From: Roseburia_C sp900315735
Lineage (GTDB): Bacteria; Bacillota; Clostridia; Lachnospirales; Lachnospiraceae
Length of the DNA stretch: 64,000 nucleotides
Direction: 5' to 3' (one strand)
Assembly: GCA_052118425.1 (NCBI GenBank)
Contig: JBQKHF010000017.1
Positions 43,483 to 52,984 of the stretch are shown here, piece by piece. How positions within the stretch are numbered: position 1 is the stretch's first letter; each line of letters begins with the position of its first letter. A model generated the notes under the pieces. The model was not told the DNA's origin. It saw only the letters and a list, made by a program, of their open reading frames with translations, and searched no databases. Both the position numbers and the translations under genes were made by a program.

Positions 43483-44358
43483 CTACCAGGAAATAACTTC
43501 GGTTCCCTCTTCGGTTACCAGAACCTGAATCTCCCACTGGGCACTTGGAAGTCCGTCTTCTGTATACACGGTCCAGTTATTTTCATCATCTATGTAGATA
43601 GCTTCTTTTCCCATATTTACCATTGGCTCAATCGTAAACATCATGCCTGGAACTAAGAGCATCTCGGTTCCTCTCTTGCTGTGATAGCCAACCCATGGCT
43701 CTTCGTGGAATTCTTTTCCAACACCATGTCCACCGATTTCTCTTACGATAGTATAGCCATTTTCATAAGCATGGTCATGCACTGCCTGCCCCATATCTCC
43801 TAAAAAGCCCCATGGTTTTACCGCTTTTAAGCCTTCTTCCACACATTCTTTCGTTACCTGGACAAGACGCTTCTTTTCTTCACTGACATCTCCAATCAGA
43901 AACATTCTGGAGGAATCGGAGAAATATCCGTCTAATATTGTGGAAACATCCACATTAATGATATCGCCATCCTTTAAAATAATATCCTCCGATGGAATAC
44001 CATGGCATACTTCTTCATTAATTGACGTACAGACGCTCTTCGGAAATCCTTGATAATTAAGCGGTGCCGGGATTCCACCCATAGCTGTTGTTTTCTTATA
44101 TACCATACGGTCAATCTCTTCTGTGCTCATACCGGCTTTGATATGCTCAGCCACATAATCCAGTACTGCCACATTAATTTTGGCACTTTCCCTGATACCT
44201 TCGATATCCTTCGGTGTCTTAATCAAATCATGGGTTGGCACAATACAGCCTGCCTCACGATACTTTTCAATCTTTTCATCAAATGACTGATGGCATGTCT
44301 TATACTTTCTTCCACTGCCACACCAGCAGGGGTCATTTCTACCTATTTTTACAGACAT
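43483..44358 (-). CDS. map: Methionine aminopeptidase type I with SEC-C zinc motif
   Basis: A 291-residue enzyme removing N-terminal methionine. It starts with an SEC-C motif (GRNDPCWCGSGRKYKTCH, about 6-23) that binds zinc and probably the ribosome, then the pita-bread domain. The metal ligands are visible: D in NVDVS, D in YFSDSSR, H in IGGHGVG, E in FTIEPM and E in EIQVLVTEEG. The Cys/His-containing substrate loop VCHGIPS is also present. Typical of the longer Firmicute MAP. Confidence 0.95.
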   Translation of the reverse strand: MSVKIGRNDPCWCGSGRKYKTCHQSFDEKIEKYREAGCIVPTHDLIKTPKDIEGIRESAKINVAVLDYVAEHIKAGMSTEEIDRMVYKKTTAMGGIPAPLNYQGFPKSVCTSINEEVCHGIPSEDIILKDGDIINVDVSTILDGYFSDSSRMFLIGDVSEEKKRLVQVTKECVEEGLKAVKPWGFLGDMGQAVHDHAYENGYTIVREIGGHGVGKEFHEEPWVGYHSKRGTEMLLVPGMMFTIEPMVNMGKEAIYIDDENNWTVYTEDGLPSAQWEIQVLVTEEGTEVISW

Positions 44359-44375
44359 TTCTATTTCCTTCCATT

Positions 44376-45041
44376 CTAATGATTCAATATGATATTCCCA
44401 AAATCCACTCTGTCCCAGAGCTTCTCATTCAGTTTATACTTATGTTCTTTTAAAATCTGCTCATATGGCTCTGCCCCGGCACTGTAACCGTCAAAATCAC
44501 TGTTATTCTCTGTTGCTATCTGATTCTGATATTTCTGTGCCAATGCAGCTTTCTCTAACTGACGATCTATCTCTGCTTTATCAACGCCCAGTCTTTCCTG
44601 CTGTTCCTCTGTCATATCCGTCCAGAAATCCTCCTGACGGCTACGAAGCTGTTCTTCTTCTTTTTCATCCAGCGTCAGTTTCTCTGCCATTGCCTGTCGG
44701 TAAAAGATTTCATCATGTACTGCCATTTCGATGACATGGGTCTTTGCTACTTCTTTTACAAACCTTCCACTGGTATGAAGATTCCAATACTTATTCGTAT
44801 CATAATAATCATAGGCTGCTGCCTCATCTTCTACCTTCAGTTCCTCATAAGCGATATACATTGCCAGATCCCCAAGCTGCAGTTTTTCTCCATCTACTGT
44901 CAGGATATCTTCGGAAAGATACTCCCTGTATACAATCTTCCCCCTTCGTTCGGAAACAAAGAGACTGATTAATAACAGTACCAGTAGAATCAGTATTGTA
45001 ATGAACCATATGCGCTTCTTCTGTGATTTATTTTCACTCAT
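44376..45041 (-). CDS. Membrane-anchored SurA/PrsA-N-like protein
   Basis: A 221-residue protein with an N-terminal signal anchor (WFITILILLVLLLISLFV, about 12-29) and an extracellular helical domain resembling the chaperone part of SurA/PrsA (HVIEMAVHDEIFYRQAMAEKLTLDEKEEEQL). There is no rotamase domain. It lies 8 bp after yqeY and 17 bp before map, so an operon is likely. Probable role in folding of exported proteins; inferred. Confidence 0.65.
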   Translation of the reverse strand: MSENKSQKKRIWFITILILLVLLLISLFVSERRGKIVYREYLSEDILTVDGEKLQLGDLAMYIAYEELKVEDEAAAYDYYDTNKYWNLHTSGRFVKEVAKTHVIEMAVHDEIFYRQAMAEKLTLDEKEEEQLRSRQEDFWTDMTEEQQERLGVDKAEIDRQLEKAALAQKYQNQIATENNSDFDGYSAGAEPYEQILKEHKYKLNEKLWDRVDFGNIILNH

Positions 45042-45049
45042 ACACTATC

Positions 45050-45487
45050 CTATTTGCAAAGCTCTGCTACAACCTGTCCGATTAATTTACCATCTGCTTT
45101 GCCTTTTAATTCCGGCATAACAGTTTTCATAATCTGGCCTTTATTCTTTGTTGCAATGACATCTGCAAATTTCTCTGTCAGAATCTTACGGACTTCTTCC
45201 TCGGAAAGCATTGCCGGTGCATATTCACTCATAATATCATAACGCTGCTGATATTCAGCAAGTAAATCAGTTCTCTCTGCCGGGCAGGAATCAATCTGCT
45301 CTTTTACAGTCTTCATTTCCTTTAAAATGACACGGTTTACTAATTCTTCTTTTATATCATCACGACAGCCTTCGTCAATTGCTACTTTCTTTACTGCAGA
45401 AACCAGAGAAGAAATTGCATCTTTTCTTGGTTTATCTTTTGCCTTCATTGCTGCTATCATTTCTTTTTGTAACTGTTCTATCTGCAT
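45050..45487 (-). CDS. yqeY: GatB/YqeY domain protein
   Basis: A 145-residue protein with the YqeY pattern: MIAAMKAKDKPRKDAISSLVSAVK, then EEEVRKILTEKFADV, KNKGQIMKTVMPELKGKADGKLIGQVV. It is homologous to the tail domain of GatB and is thought to bind tRNA. Its precise role is unknown. First gene of the yqeY, SurA-like, map run. Confidence 0.9.
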   Translation of the reverse strand: MQIEQLQKEMIAAMKAKDKPRKDAISSLVSAVKKVAIDEGCRDDIKEELVNRVILKEMKTVKEQIDSCPAERTDLLAEYQQRYDIMSEYAPAMLSEEEVRKILTEKFADVIATKNKGQIMKTVMPELKGKADGKLIGQVVAELCK

Positions 45488-45523
45488 TTCTTATTCCTCC
45501 TAAAATACTTTTTCTACTTTTTC

Positions 45524-45551
45524 ATTATACGCAACTTGAAAGATTTTACAA
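45524..45551 (-). promoter_or_regulatory. Sigma-A promoter of yqeY
   Basis: Minus strand TTGTAA (45551-45546), 16-bp spacer, TATAAT (45529-45524), followed by a TAGGAGGA ribosome site before the ATG. Confidence 0.6.
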
Positions 45552-45603
45552 GTTCTTAAAGTACAAGAAACACGCTTTGTAAGCTACTCGCGTAAATAAA
45601 TAA

Positions 45604-45630
45604 CCCCGCAGTAGTTTGCTTACTGCGGGG
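45604..45630 (-). terminator. Terminator after the NlpC/P60 gene
   Basis: CCCCGCAGTA (45604-45613) and TACTGCGGGG (45621-45630) form a perfect 10-bp stem with a 7-nt loop. On the minus strand TTATTTATTT follows. Confidence 0.85.
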
Positions 45631-45665
45631 AACCTTTATCATTTTTCTTCTTTATTGATAACTTT

Positions 45666-46943
45666 TTACAATACACGACGAACAGTTATGATGCTTCGAT
45701 AAGTTGCTGAGCCTGTCTTAATGCCGGTAGCCGGTGAACTTGCATGGACAATCTGTCCGCCACCCATGTAAATTGCCACATGGCCGGCATAACAGATAAT
45801 GTCACCCGGCTGGGCATTCTCATAGCTTACTTCGCTTCCGGCACGCTGCAATGCCACAGAACTGTGTGGCAGGCTGATTCCAAAGTTGGCATAAACGCTC
45901 TTGATAAATCCGGAACAGTCCGCTCCATTGGTGAGACTCTCGCCGCCCCATACATACGGATTGCCGATAAACTGACAGGCATAAGAGACTACATCACTGC
46001 CGCTGACGGATGTACTAAAGGACGGATTTAATCCACCTCCGCCGGTGCTGCCACCGGTATTGCTGTCGCCTCCGGTGTTGCTGTTTCCACCGGTGTTGCT
46101 GTTGCCTCCGGTATTATTTCCAGTATTGTTATTAGCAGTTGTAGTATTATTTCCTTTTCCATTATTATTGTTGTTATTATTCTGAGCCGCTGCTGCCGCT
46201 GCAGCTGCCTGCTCCTGTCTTATGATTTCATTCTGCTCATCAACAGTAGCTTTATACTGGGCTGCAAGACTCTGGGCAGATGCAAGCTGGGTATCAAAAT
46301 CAGACATCTGGGACTGTTTCTCTGCAATCATACTTTCATAAGAAGCCTGCTGCTCCTGATAAGACTGCTGCACTTCCTCTAGTTCTGCCTTCTCTGTCTC
46401 TACCTGGCTCTTAAGGTCAGCTACCTGCTGCACCGTCTCCTGATACTGGGTCAGAAGATTTCTGTCATAATCATAAATCTGCTGGGCATATTCCAGACGA
46501 TTCAGTAAATCAGAGAAATCTGTTGCTCCCACCAGTGCCTCAATATAACTGTCATCCCCATTTTCATACATATATACGATACGTTTCTTCATGGCATCGT
46601 ACTGGTTCTGTTCATCTTCCTGTGCCTGCGCCAGCTGTGCTGTCACATCATCCAGTTCAGTCTGCTTATCCGAAAGTTCCCCTTCCAGGATGTCTAAGTT
46701 CATAATAACATTTACCAGATCTGCATCCAGTGCATCAATCTGGGACTGCAACTCCTGCTGCTGGCTCTGTATATTCTCTATATCTGCATTGGCATTATCC
46801 AATGCGGTCTGTGCTTCACTCTTCTTACTTTTAGCCTTTGAAAGAGCGCTTGCTGACGCACTTTGAAAACATGAAATTCCAAGAATTGCTACCAGTCCAG
46901 CTGCAACCAACCGCATTTTCCACATATGTTTTTTTCTGCGCAT
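45666..46943 (-). CDS. Secreted NlpC/P60 peptidoglycan endopeptidase with coiled-coil domain
   Basis: A 425-residue protein. Signal peptide (KMRLVAAGLVAILGISCFQSASA), a long coiled coil (about 35-240) like that of PcsB/CwlO proteins regulated by FtsEX, an Asn/Gly/Thr low-complexity linker (about 245-305), then an NlpC/P60 domain with the catalytic Cys in GADCSGF, His in GHVAIYMG and polar His in IVHASS. It cuts stem peptides during growth or division. Regulation by FtsEX is inferred from the coiled-coil layout. It follows the DUF3794 gene by 50 bp in the same direction. Confidence 0.92.
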   Translation of the reverse strand: MRRKKHMWKMRLVAAGLVAILGISCFQSASASALSKAKSKKSEAQTALDNANADIENIQSQQQELQSQIDALDADLVNVIMNLDILEGELSDKQTELDDVTAQLAQAQEDEQNQYDAMKKRIVYMYENGDDSYIEALVGATDFSDLLNRLEYAQQIYDYDRNLLTQYQETVQQVADLKSQVETEKAELEEVQQSYQEQQASYESMIAEKQSQMSDFDTQLASAQSLAAQYKATVDEQNEIIRQEQAAAAAAAAQNNNNNNNGKGNNTTTANNNTGNNTGGNSNTGGNSNTGGDSNTGGSTGGGGLNPSFSTSVSGSDVVSYACQFIGNPYVWGGESLTNGADCSGFIKSVYANFGISLPHSSVALQRAGSEVSYENAQPGDIICYAGHVAIYMGGGQIVHASSPATGIKTGSATYRSIITVRRVL

Positions 46944-46993
46944 GTTTCTGCTCCTTCCACTTTTGTGTATTCTCTCATCACCTTAGTATAACA

Positions 46994-48553
46994 TCATGAC
47001 ACCATCTTTACAATTAACAATTTATCGCCTTTTTGAATTTCTTCGCTCTTTAAGTCGTTGGTTTCCATTAACTGGGAAATGGTTGTATGATTTGCCTTGG
47101 CAATTTTCCAGAGACTGTCCCCTTCTCTTACAATATATCCGGTAATTCCAGGCTGTCTCTGCAGTTCTTCCATATCACGCTCCGTAATTCTGATTTCATT
47201 CATTTTCTGGAGATTCTCCTGCGAAAATGCAATCAGATTCAGATTCAGCACTGCCTTCACCTCAATCTGGGTATTGTCTAAAAGAATCGCTGACAACTGC
47301 TCGATTCCCGCTTCCAGTTCATAGGTCATATCAACTGTCATTTCCGGAACTTCAATCAGCTGTTCAAAAGGAAATGTCTCCCGGCAGGTTCCAATCGGCA
47401 TGGCATCATCCGTGGTTACATAAAGAATTTCCACATTCAGACTTCCTTCCACCTTAAGTCCGTCTGCCTGCGGTTCCACATGATCAATAAATGCCATTCC
47501 TTCGCAGGAACAAATCTGCAGGATATTCTCCTGATTCTTCTTTAAATTCATGTGGTCTGTCAACCGGCATTTTGCATAATTCTTTGCCAGCAGCCTGCTC
47601 ATGGTAACTTCTTCATAAGCTGGTGTCATCTCTTCCCGCAGCGAATATACGTCCTCTACCACATCTGCCTCTGTTTCCTTCCAGATACAGATATCTAATT
47701 CTAACGTCATATCCAGACTGATTTTCCGGTCTTCTCCATCATAATCCGGTCTGACCTCTACTTCCACACTGGCAGGTGTTACCTGAATCCGATAGATTTT
47801 TTCCTCACTGCATCCCTCGCAGGCAAGTTCTCCGTTCAGTGGTATCGTCTCTTCTAACCATTCTAACCGGCGTTCTTCTTTCTGGGCATAATATAGCAAA
47901 AACAGTCTTATTTCTCCGGTAAGCTGGATTTTTTCTTCTCGTAACCTCGTTTCCACACCCCGAAGCTGCACACTTTTCCATAAAATCTGTTCTACATCTG
48001 GCTTGCTCTGGGGCAACTCTATTTCCTGTTTCAACCGGTAATTATCTTTCTTACAGGTTTCCAATTCCAGAATATTATGCCTGTTCTGAAGGATTTCCAA
48101 CGGATGTTCCATGGCTACTCCCGTAATCAGTTCCGTCTCCTTGCGCATCCGCATTTCTGCCTTCAGCATCACCAGTGCACGAACACTTAATTTTCTGGAA
48201 TTAATAATCCCGATATTAATGTCTTCCAGTTCTGCTGTGACGTCCACCGGATCTAATTCATTCACTCCATCCATACTGATGGTTTCTTCAAATGGAATCT
48301 GTCCCCGCAGGCAGTCTAATTTATGCTCCTCCATATCGCTGCGGTAGAGCACATGAAAGATAAGATTCCCCTTCACATAAATACGTCCTTCTTTTACCTG
48401 TATCTCATCAAAGCGGATTTCACCTTTTTCTTTCAGTACTTTTACAATATCCGGCCGATAATCCGGCAGATTGTAATCATCATCCAGAGTAATCTGACTC
48501 ATGGCACTGGCTTTTTCATAATTCATATGTATGTTCTGTTTCTTTATTTCCAC
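46994..48553 (-). CDS. DUF3794 (SPOCS) and LysM protein
   Basis: A 519-residue protein with repeated DUF3794 segments (DYNLPDYRPDIVKVLKEKGEI.. near the N-terminus, another near 170-290 and 340-450) and one C-terminal LysM (YIVREGDSLWKIAKANHTTISQLMETNDL, about 472-515). The pattern is that of SpoVID-like or spore-surface proteins of Clostridia and links the locus to sporulation or the cell wall. No signal peptide is present, consistent with assembly on the forespore from the mother cell. Confidence 0.85.
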   Translation of the reverse strand: MEIKKQNIHMNYEKASAMSQITLDDDYNLPDYRPDIVKVLKEKGEIRFDEIQVKEGRIYVKGNLIFHVLYRSDMEEHKLDCLRGQIPFEETISMDGVNELDPVDVTAELEDINIGIINSRKLSVRALVMLKAEMRMRKETELITGVAMEHPLEILQNRHNILELETCKKDNYRLKQEIELPQSKPDVEQILWKSVQLRGVETRLREEKIQLTGEIRLFLLYYAQKEERRLEWLEETIPLNGELACEGCSEEKIYRIQVTPASVEVEVRPDYDGEDRKISLDMTLELDICIWKETEADVVEDVYSLREEMTPAYEEVTMSRLLAKNYAKCRLTDHMNLKKNQENILQICSCEGMAFIDHVEPQADGLKVEGSLNVEILYVTTDDAMPIGTCRETFPFEQLIEVPEMTVDMTYELEAGIEQLSAILLDNTQIEVKAVLNLNLIAFSQENLQKMNEIRITERDMEELQRQPGITGYIVREGDSLWKIAKANHTTISQLMETNDLKSEEIQKGDKLLIVKMVS

Positions 48554-48614
48554 TAAAAAAATCCCCTTCCTGAATGTTATTTCATTTTATTCAGGAAAAA
48601 GGGACTTTATTCTT

Positions 48615-48857
48615 CTAACATAATTTCATTCGGATATCTCTTGTGATGATATCTGTATAACTGAAAGATAATAACTGTGGCGGATTGCCTTCTCTTTCAT
48701 CATCTACAAGAATCGTGAATACACTCGGATAAGCATTCTGTATTACACCACGCTGTACATCTACTTTATTACGACCTCTGTCCAGTTGAATCATTACACT
48801 GCTACCGCACTGCTGATGCACGGATGCCCGGACTCTGTTAATATCTGCTCTCTGCAT
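48615..48857 (-). CDS. veg: Veg family protein
   Basis: An 80-residue protein with the conserved pattern RADINRVRASVHQQCGSSVMIQLDRGRNKV and YPSVFTILVDD, LSFSYTDIITRDIRM. Veg is known from Bacillus as a highly expressed small protein that affects biofilm matrix expression; its biochemistry is unclear. AGGAGGAAC precedes the ATG. Confidence 0.92.
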   Translation of the reverse strand: MQRADINRVRASVHQQCGSSVMIQLDRGRNKVDVQRGVIQNAYPSVFTILVDDEREGNPPQLLSFSYTDIITRDIRMKLC

Positions 48858-48940
48858 ATACCAGTTCCTCCTTTTTTATCCACGCTCTTTAGTATATCAC
48901 CGTGTTAAAATGCTGTCAAAGGGAAAAAAGTACCATTTTT

Positions 48941-49453
48941 TCACTCAAACACCACGTTCTTGTCACATTTTGTCACCTCAACCACAATATATGGGAAACT
49001 TGGTGCCTTTGCCACCGTCTCATTCTCCCCCGGGCCAATCAGCGTTGTAACAAAACAGAGGGCATTCTGAGTCAGATAAACATCTTTTACGGAAATGCTG
49101 TAGCCTCCCGTTTCCTTCTCTCCATAACCCCTTGCAATATAGAGTTTTCCGTTATCTTCATAAGTCAGCTTGAAATCCATTTCCTTTCGTTCTTCAATTT
49201 CCTGCTTCAATTCTTCCGGCACTGCTTCCTCTTCTAACACGGTAAATTCCACGTCTTCTATTTTACTGCCATTGGTATCTTCGATACCGCAGCCTGCCGC
49301 TGCCAGTCCAAGCCATGTCACCGAAAGCAGACAGAGGATACATAGAACAGTTTTCCCTATCCACCTATGTTCTGCTTTCTTTGCTTCTACCGTTTTCCTT
49401 TCTGCTTTATTCTTTGCTTTCACTTTCTTCTCCCTGTTTTTATTCTTTTTCAT
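48941..49453 (-). CDS. PrcB-domain lipoprotein-like membrane protein
   Basis: A 170-residue protein. A very basic 33-residue N-terminus precedes a membrane segment ending in LGLAAAGCG, which could be a lipobox (cysteine near residue 55). The exported part ends in a PrcB-type C-terminal domain (GGYSISVKDVYLTQNALCFVTTLIGPGENE.. then PYIVVEV), found in protease-complex partner proteins. The long basic head is unusual for a lipoprotein, so membrane anchoring by the helix alone is possible. Confidence 0.6.
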   Translation of the reverse strand: MKKNKNREKKVKAKNKAERKTVEAKKAEHRWIGKTVLCILCLLSVTWLGLAAAGCGIEDTNGSKIEDVEFTVLEEEAVPEELKQEIEERKEMDFKLTYEDNGKLYIARGYGEKETGGYSISVKDVYLTQNALCFVTTLIGPGENETVAKAPSFPYIVVEVTKCDKNVVFE

Positions 49454-49479
49454 TCTATTCCAAAATCCGGATTATCATG

Positions 49480-49508
49480 TTGTAATTCTTAAGTTTTACC
49501 GCTATAAT
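49480..49508 (+). promoter_or_regulatory. Sigma-A promoter of plsC
   Basis: TTGTAA (49480-49485), 17-bp spacer, TATAAT (49503-49508), about 58 bases before the plsC ATG, which has an AGAAAGGA ribosome site. Confidence 0.75.
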
Positions 49509-49565
49509 AGGAAAGAAATGAGTATTTTATAATGAAATTTTTATCCAGAAAGGAATTCTATCTCT

Positions 49566-50300
49566 ATGATACGAGCAATTCTTGCACTTTTATTTGCTGT
49601 TCTTTACCTGATTCTTGGTATTCCAGTTCTCTTTGTAGAATGGATTATCCGTAAATGCAACCGCCGTGCCGCCGATATCAGCAGTCTTCGCATGGTTCAG
49701 TGGGCATTTCGTGTGATTATGTTTATCTGTGGCGTTAAGCTGACTGTAATTGGGGAAGAAAATGTTCCAAAAGATGTTCCGGTTCTTTATATCGGAAATC
49801 ACAGAAGTTATTTTGACATTATTATTACTTATTCCAGATGTCCGAGACTCACCGGCTATATTGCCAAAGACACCATGGGAAAGGTTCCTCTTTTAAATAT
49901 CTGGATGAAGCGGCTCTACTGCCTCTTCTTAGACCGTACTGATATGAAGAAGGGATTAAAAACCATCCTGACCGGTATTGACCAGATTAAAGCCGGTATT
50001 TCCATGTGCATCTTCCCGGAAGGTACCAGAAATAAGACCGAAGAAGAAATGCTTCCTTTCAAAGCCGGAAGCTTAAAACTCTCCGAGAAAACCGGATGTC
50101 CGATTGTCCCTATGGCAATCACCAATTCTGCAGATATTCTGGAAAACCATTTTCCAAAGGTAAAACCTACCCATGTTATCCTGCAGTATGGTACTCCGAT
50201 TTATTTAGACCAGCTTTCTGCTGATGACCGCAAACATCTTGCTACCTATACACAGAATACGGTGCATGAACTGCTGGCAGATAACCGGAAATATCTTTAA
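49566..50300 (+). CDS. plsC: 1-acyl-sn-glycerol-3-phosphate acyltransferase
   Basis: A 244-residue membrane-bound enzyme making phosphatidic acid from lysophosphatidic acid. N-terminal membrane helix (residues 1-25), catalytic GNHRSYFD (NHx4D, about 78-85), then FPEGTRNK (about 141-148) and PMAITNS. Length is normal. Faces murF convergently; a shared terminator follows. Confidence 0.93.
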   Translation: MIRAILALLFAVLYLILGIPVLFVEWIIRKCNRRAADISSLRMVQWAFRVIMFICGVKLTVIGEENVPKDVPVLYIGNHRSYFDIIITYSRCPRLTGYIAKDTMGKVPLLNIWMKRLYCLFLDRTDMKKGLKTILTGIDQIKAGISMCIFPEGTRNKTEEEMLPFKAGSLKLSEKTGCPIVPMAITNSADILENHFPKVKPTHVILQYGTPIYLDQLSADDRKHLATYTQNTVHELLADNRKYL

Positions 50301-50324
50301 ACCGCAAATATTGATAAAAAAAGG

Positions 50325-50370
50325 AACTGTAGCTTTGATGACTATACTTCAAAGTTACAGTTTCTTTTTT
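50325..50370. terminator. Bidirectional terminator between plsC and murF
   Basis: AACTGTAGCTTTGA (50325-50338) and TCAAAGTTACAGTT (50349-50362) pair over 14 bp with one G-T pair. T-rich runs follow on both strands (TCTTTTTTC on the plus strand). Confidence 0.85.
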
Positions 50371-50430
50371 CATTTTTCTATATTATTATCAAACACTTCC
50401 TGTATTTACCCTTTTTAAAAAAACATTTTC

Positions 50431-51807
50431 TTATGCTTCGGTTAATGCTGCCACCACTTTCGGGAATTCCATAAAATGGGATGCCTTGACTAAAACAGCA
50501 TCTCCTTCTTTTACGGTAGCAAGAAGTTCTTCTGTCATCTCCTCACGGGTTGCATAGTGTTTTACGGTCAGAGCCGGATTCTGTTTCTTCGCTCCTTCTG
50601 CCAGTTTCCCGGATAATGTTCCAACACAGAATAACAAATCAATCGGCAGTGTTCCGGCATAGGTTCCCACTTTATAATGAAGCTGTTTTTCATCCTCGCC
50701 TAATTCACCCATATCTCCAAGAACCGCTATCTTTCGTCCCCCTGCCTTAGACAGGACATCCAAAGATGCCTTCATGGAAACCGGATTCGCATTGTAGCAG
50801 TCATCAATAACCGTCATGCCCTTTGTGTGAATCAGATTAGTTCTTCCGCTGATGGTGGAAGCGGCTGCAATTCCACATTTAATTTCATCCATGGAAAGGC
50901 CTAACTGTTCTGCCACGCAGGTTGCTGCCAGTGCATTATATACATTATGTTCTCCCGGAATTGGAATAAATACTTCCATGTCTCCCTGTGGAGTGTGGAA
51001 TTCTGCTGTCATTCCTTCTAAGCCATGCTCTGTAACTGCATCTGCACAGACAGAAGTCTCGCAGAGATTCCTTCCCTTGATTCCATAAAATACAGGCTTT
51101 CTTCCTGCCACCTGCTCTACAGTTGAAAGTTTGTCATCATCTCCATTTAATATAACAACACCATCCGGTTTCAAATGGGCAAAGCTTTCTGTCTTTGCTT
51201 TTAAGATTCCATCTCTGGTTTTCAAATTCTCCAGATGACATAAACCGATATTGGTAATAACCATAATATCCGGCTGCGCCATATCTGCCAGTTCATGCAT
51301 CTCGCCAAATTCAGAAATTCCCATTTCCAGAACTGCAACCTGATGCTCTTTTTCAATCTGAAAAATAGTCAGTGGCAGACCAATTCCATTATTAAAATTC
51401 TCCTGTGTCTTATGTACCCGGAATTTTGTGTCCAGTACAGATGCAATCATTTCTTTGGTACTGGTCTTTCCAACACTTCCGGTAATTCCCACTACTTTAA
51501 TGTCAAGAGTACTCCGATAGAAACGTGCCAGACGCTTCATGGCAGTTACGGTATCTTCCACCAGAATATAAGCTCCATCTACATCAAGACTCTGCTGGGA
51601 CAGTGCATATGCTCCTTTTTTTAATACATCCGGAATAAATTTGTGACCATCGACCTTTTCTCCCGGAATGGCAACAAATAAATCTCCTGCCTTTACTCTC
51701 CGGCTGTCAATCTCTACTCCGGTTACGGTATATTCTTTTGCTTCATTCCCACCTATTAATGTTCCACCGCAGGCTTCTGCAATCTGTGCTAATGTCAGTT
51801 CCTTCAT
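50431..51807 (-). CDS. murF: UDP-MurNAc-tripeptide:D-Ala-D-Ala ligase
   Basis: A 458-residue Mur ligase adding D-Ala-D-Ala to the peptidoglycan precursor. ATP loop GITGSVGKTSTKEM (about 108-121), NFNNGIGLPLTIF, then DDCYNANPVSMKASLD in the central domain and VLVKASHFMEF near the end. It follows ddl by 21 bp, pairing synthesis of the dipeptide with its attachment. Confidence 0.95.
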   Translation of the reverse strand: MKELTLAQIAEACGGTLIGGNEAKEYTVTGVEIDSRRVKAGDLFVAIPGEKVDGHKFIPDVLKKGAYALSQQSLDVDGAYILVEDTVTAMKRLARFYRSTLDIKVVGITGSVGKTSTKEMIASVLDTKFRVHKTQENFNNGIGLPLTIFQIEKEHQVAVLEMGISEFGEMHELADMAQPDIMVITNIGLCHLENLKTRDGILKAKTESFAHLKPDGVVILNGDDDKLSTVEQVAGRKPVFYGIKGRNLCETSVCADAVTEHGLEGMTAEFHTPQGDMEVFIPIPGEHNVYNALAATCVAEQLGLSMDEIKCGIAAASTISGRTNLIHTKGMTVIDDCYNANPVSMKASLDVLSKAGGRKIAVLGDMGELGEDEKQLHYKVGTYAGTLPIDLLFCVGTLSGKLAEGAKKQNPALTVKHYATREEMTEELLATVKEGDAVLVKASHFMEFPKVVAALTEA

Positions 51808-51828
51808 ATCTGCCTTCTCTGCCCTTCC

Positions 51829-52884
51829 TTATGCTCCGTATTTCTCCATGGAAATATCAACCAGCTGCTGGCATAACTCTTCGAAGTTTACTCCTTCTAC
51901 CTTGGCTTCCTGCGGCAGTAAGCTGGTTGCTGTCATACCAGGCAATGTATTTGCCTCTAAGCAGTATACTTCATCTTTTGCATTGACTAAGAAGTCGATT
52001 CTGGAATAGGTATCCAGACCTAACGCTTCCGCAACTTTTACTGCATGCTTCTGCATCTCTTTTGCCACACTGCCTTTAATATCTGCCGGGCAGGTTTCCA
52101 CTGTGCTTCCAGCCTTATACTTATTTTTATAATCGTAAAATCCTTCTTTTGGTGCAATCTCGATAACCGGCAATGCTCTTCCTTTGATGACACCTACTGA
52201 AAATTCTCTTCCCTCTACATACTCTTCAATTAAGATTTCATCTTCCCAGAAAAATGCATCATCCAATGCTTTTGTAAAATTGCTTTCTTCTTTTACAATG
52301 GAAACCCCAATACTGGAACCACCGCAACATGGCTTTACCACGCAAGGCAGCGTAATTCCGATTTCAGCCAGGCTGTCTTTTCTGTCCTTTTTCTTCATAT
52401 AAATGCCCTTCGGGCAAGGGATTCCATTGGCTTCAAAAAACTGCTTTGCCATATTTTTATTCATGGCAATCGCACTGCTTAAATAGCCGCTTCCGGTATA
52501 ACGGATTCCAAACAAATCAAAGGCTGCCTGAATCTTACCATTCTCTCCATTTTCTCCATGTAATGCCATAAATACAATATCTGCCATGCGGCACATTGCA
52601 ATTACATTCGGTCCAAAGAAGCAGGCAGACTGGTCTTTTCTACTCTTTCTTACCTTATCAAGATCCGGAGCCGTCTCCGGTATATCCGTTACTTTTACAC
52701 TTGCTTCTTCTGAATGTTCAAAAATTCCAGTAATATCCTGTTCTTCTTCTCCATATCCCATAAACACATCCAGAATAATAACCTGATGTCCATTCTTCCG
52801 CAATGCCTTTGTTACCATATCTCCTGTTTTAAAAGACACATCACGCTCTGTGCTCAAGCCGCCTGCCAAAACTACGATATTCAT
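51829..52884 (-). CDS. ddl: D-alanine-D-alanine ligase
   Basis: A 351-residue ATP-grasp enzyme. AGGLSTERDVSF (N-terminal), ALHGENGENGKIQAAF, YTGSGYLSSAIAMNK, PCCGGSSIGVSIV and GFYDYKNKY in the omega loop (the Tyr typical of D-Ala rather than D-lactate ligases), then EANTLPGMTATSLLP. A short acidic insertion lies near residues 45-85. First gene of the ddl-murF pair. Confidence 0.95.
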   Translation of the reverse strand: MNIVVLAGGLSTERDVSFKTGDMVTKALRKNGHQVIILDVFMGYGEEEQDITGIFEHSEEASVKVTDIPETAPDLDKVRKSRKDQSACFFGPNVIAMCRMADIVFMALHGENGENGKIQAAFDLFGIRYTGSGYLSSAIAMNKNMAKQFFEANGIPCPKGIYMKKKDRKDSLAEIGITLPCVVKPCCGGSSIGVSIVKEESNFTKALDDAFFWEDEILIEEYVEGREFSVGVIKGRALPVIEIAPKEGFYDYKNKYKAGSTVETCPADIKGSVAKEMQKHAVKVAEALGLDTYSRIDFLVNAKDEVYCLEANTLPGMTATSLLPQEAKVEGVNFEELCQQLVDISMEKYGA

Positions 52885-52984
52885 TCTCTAATGTCCTTCT
52901 TTCTTTCAGATTCAAATATGTATATTACATCTCTTTTTTCAATATGTATATTATACCTTTTTTTCTTAGAATGACAAGAGAATC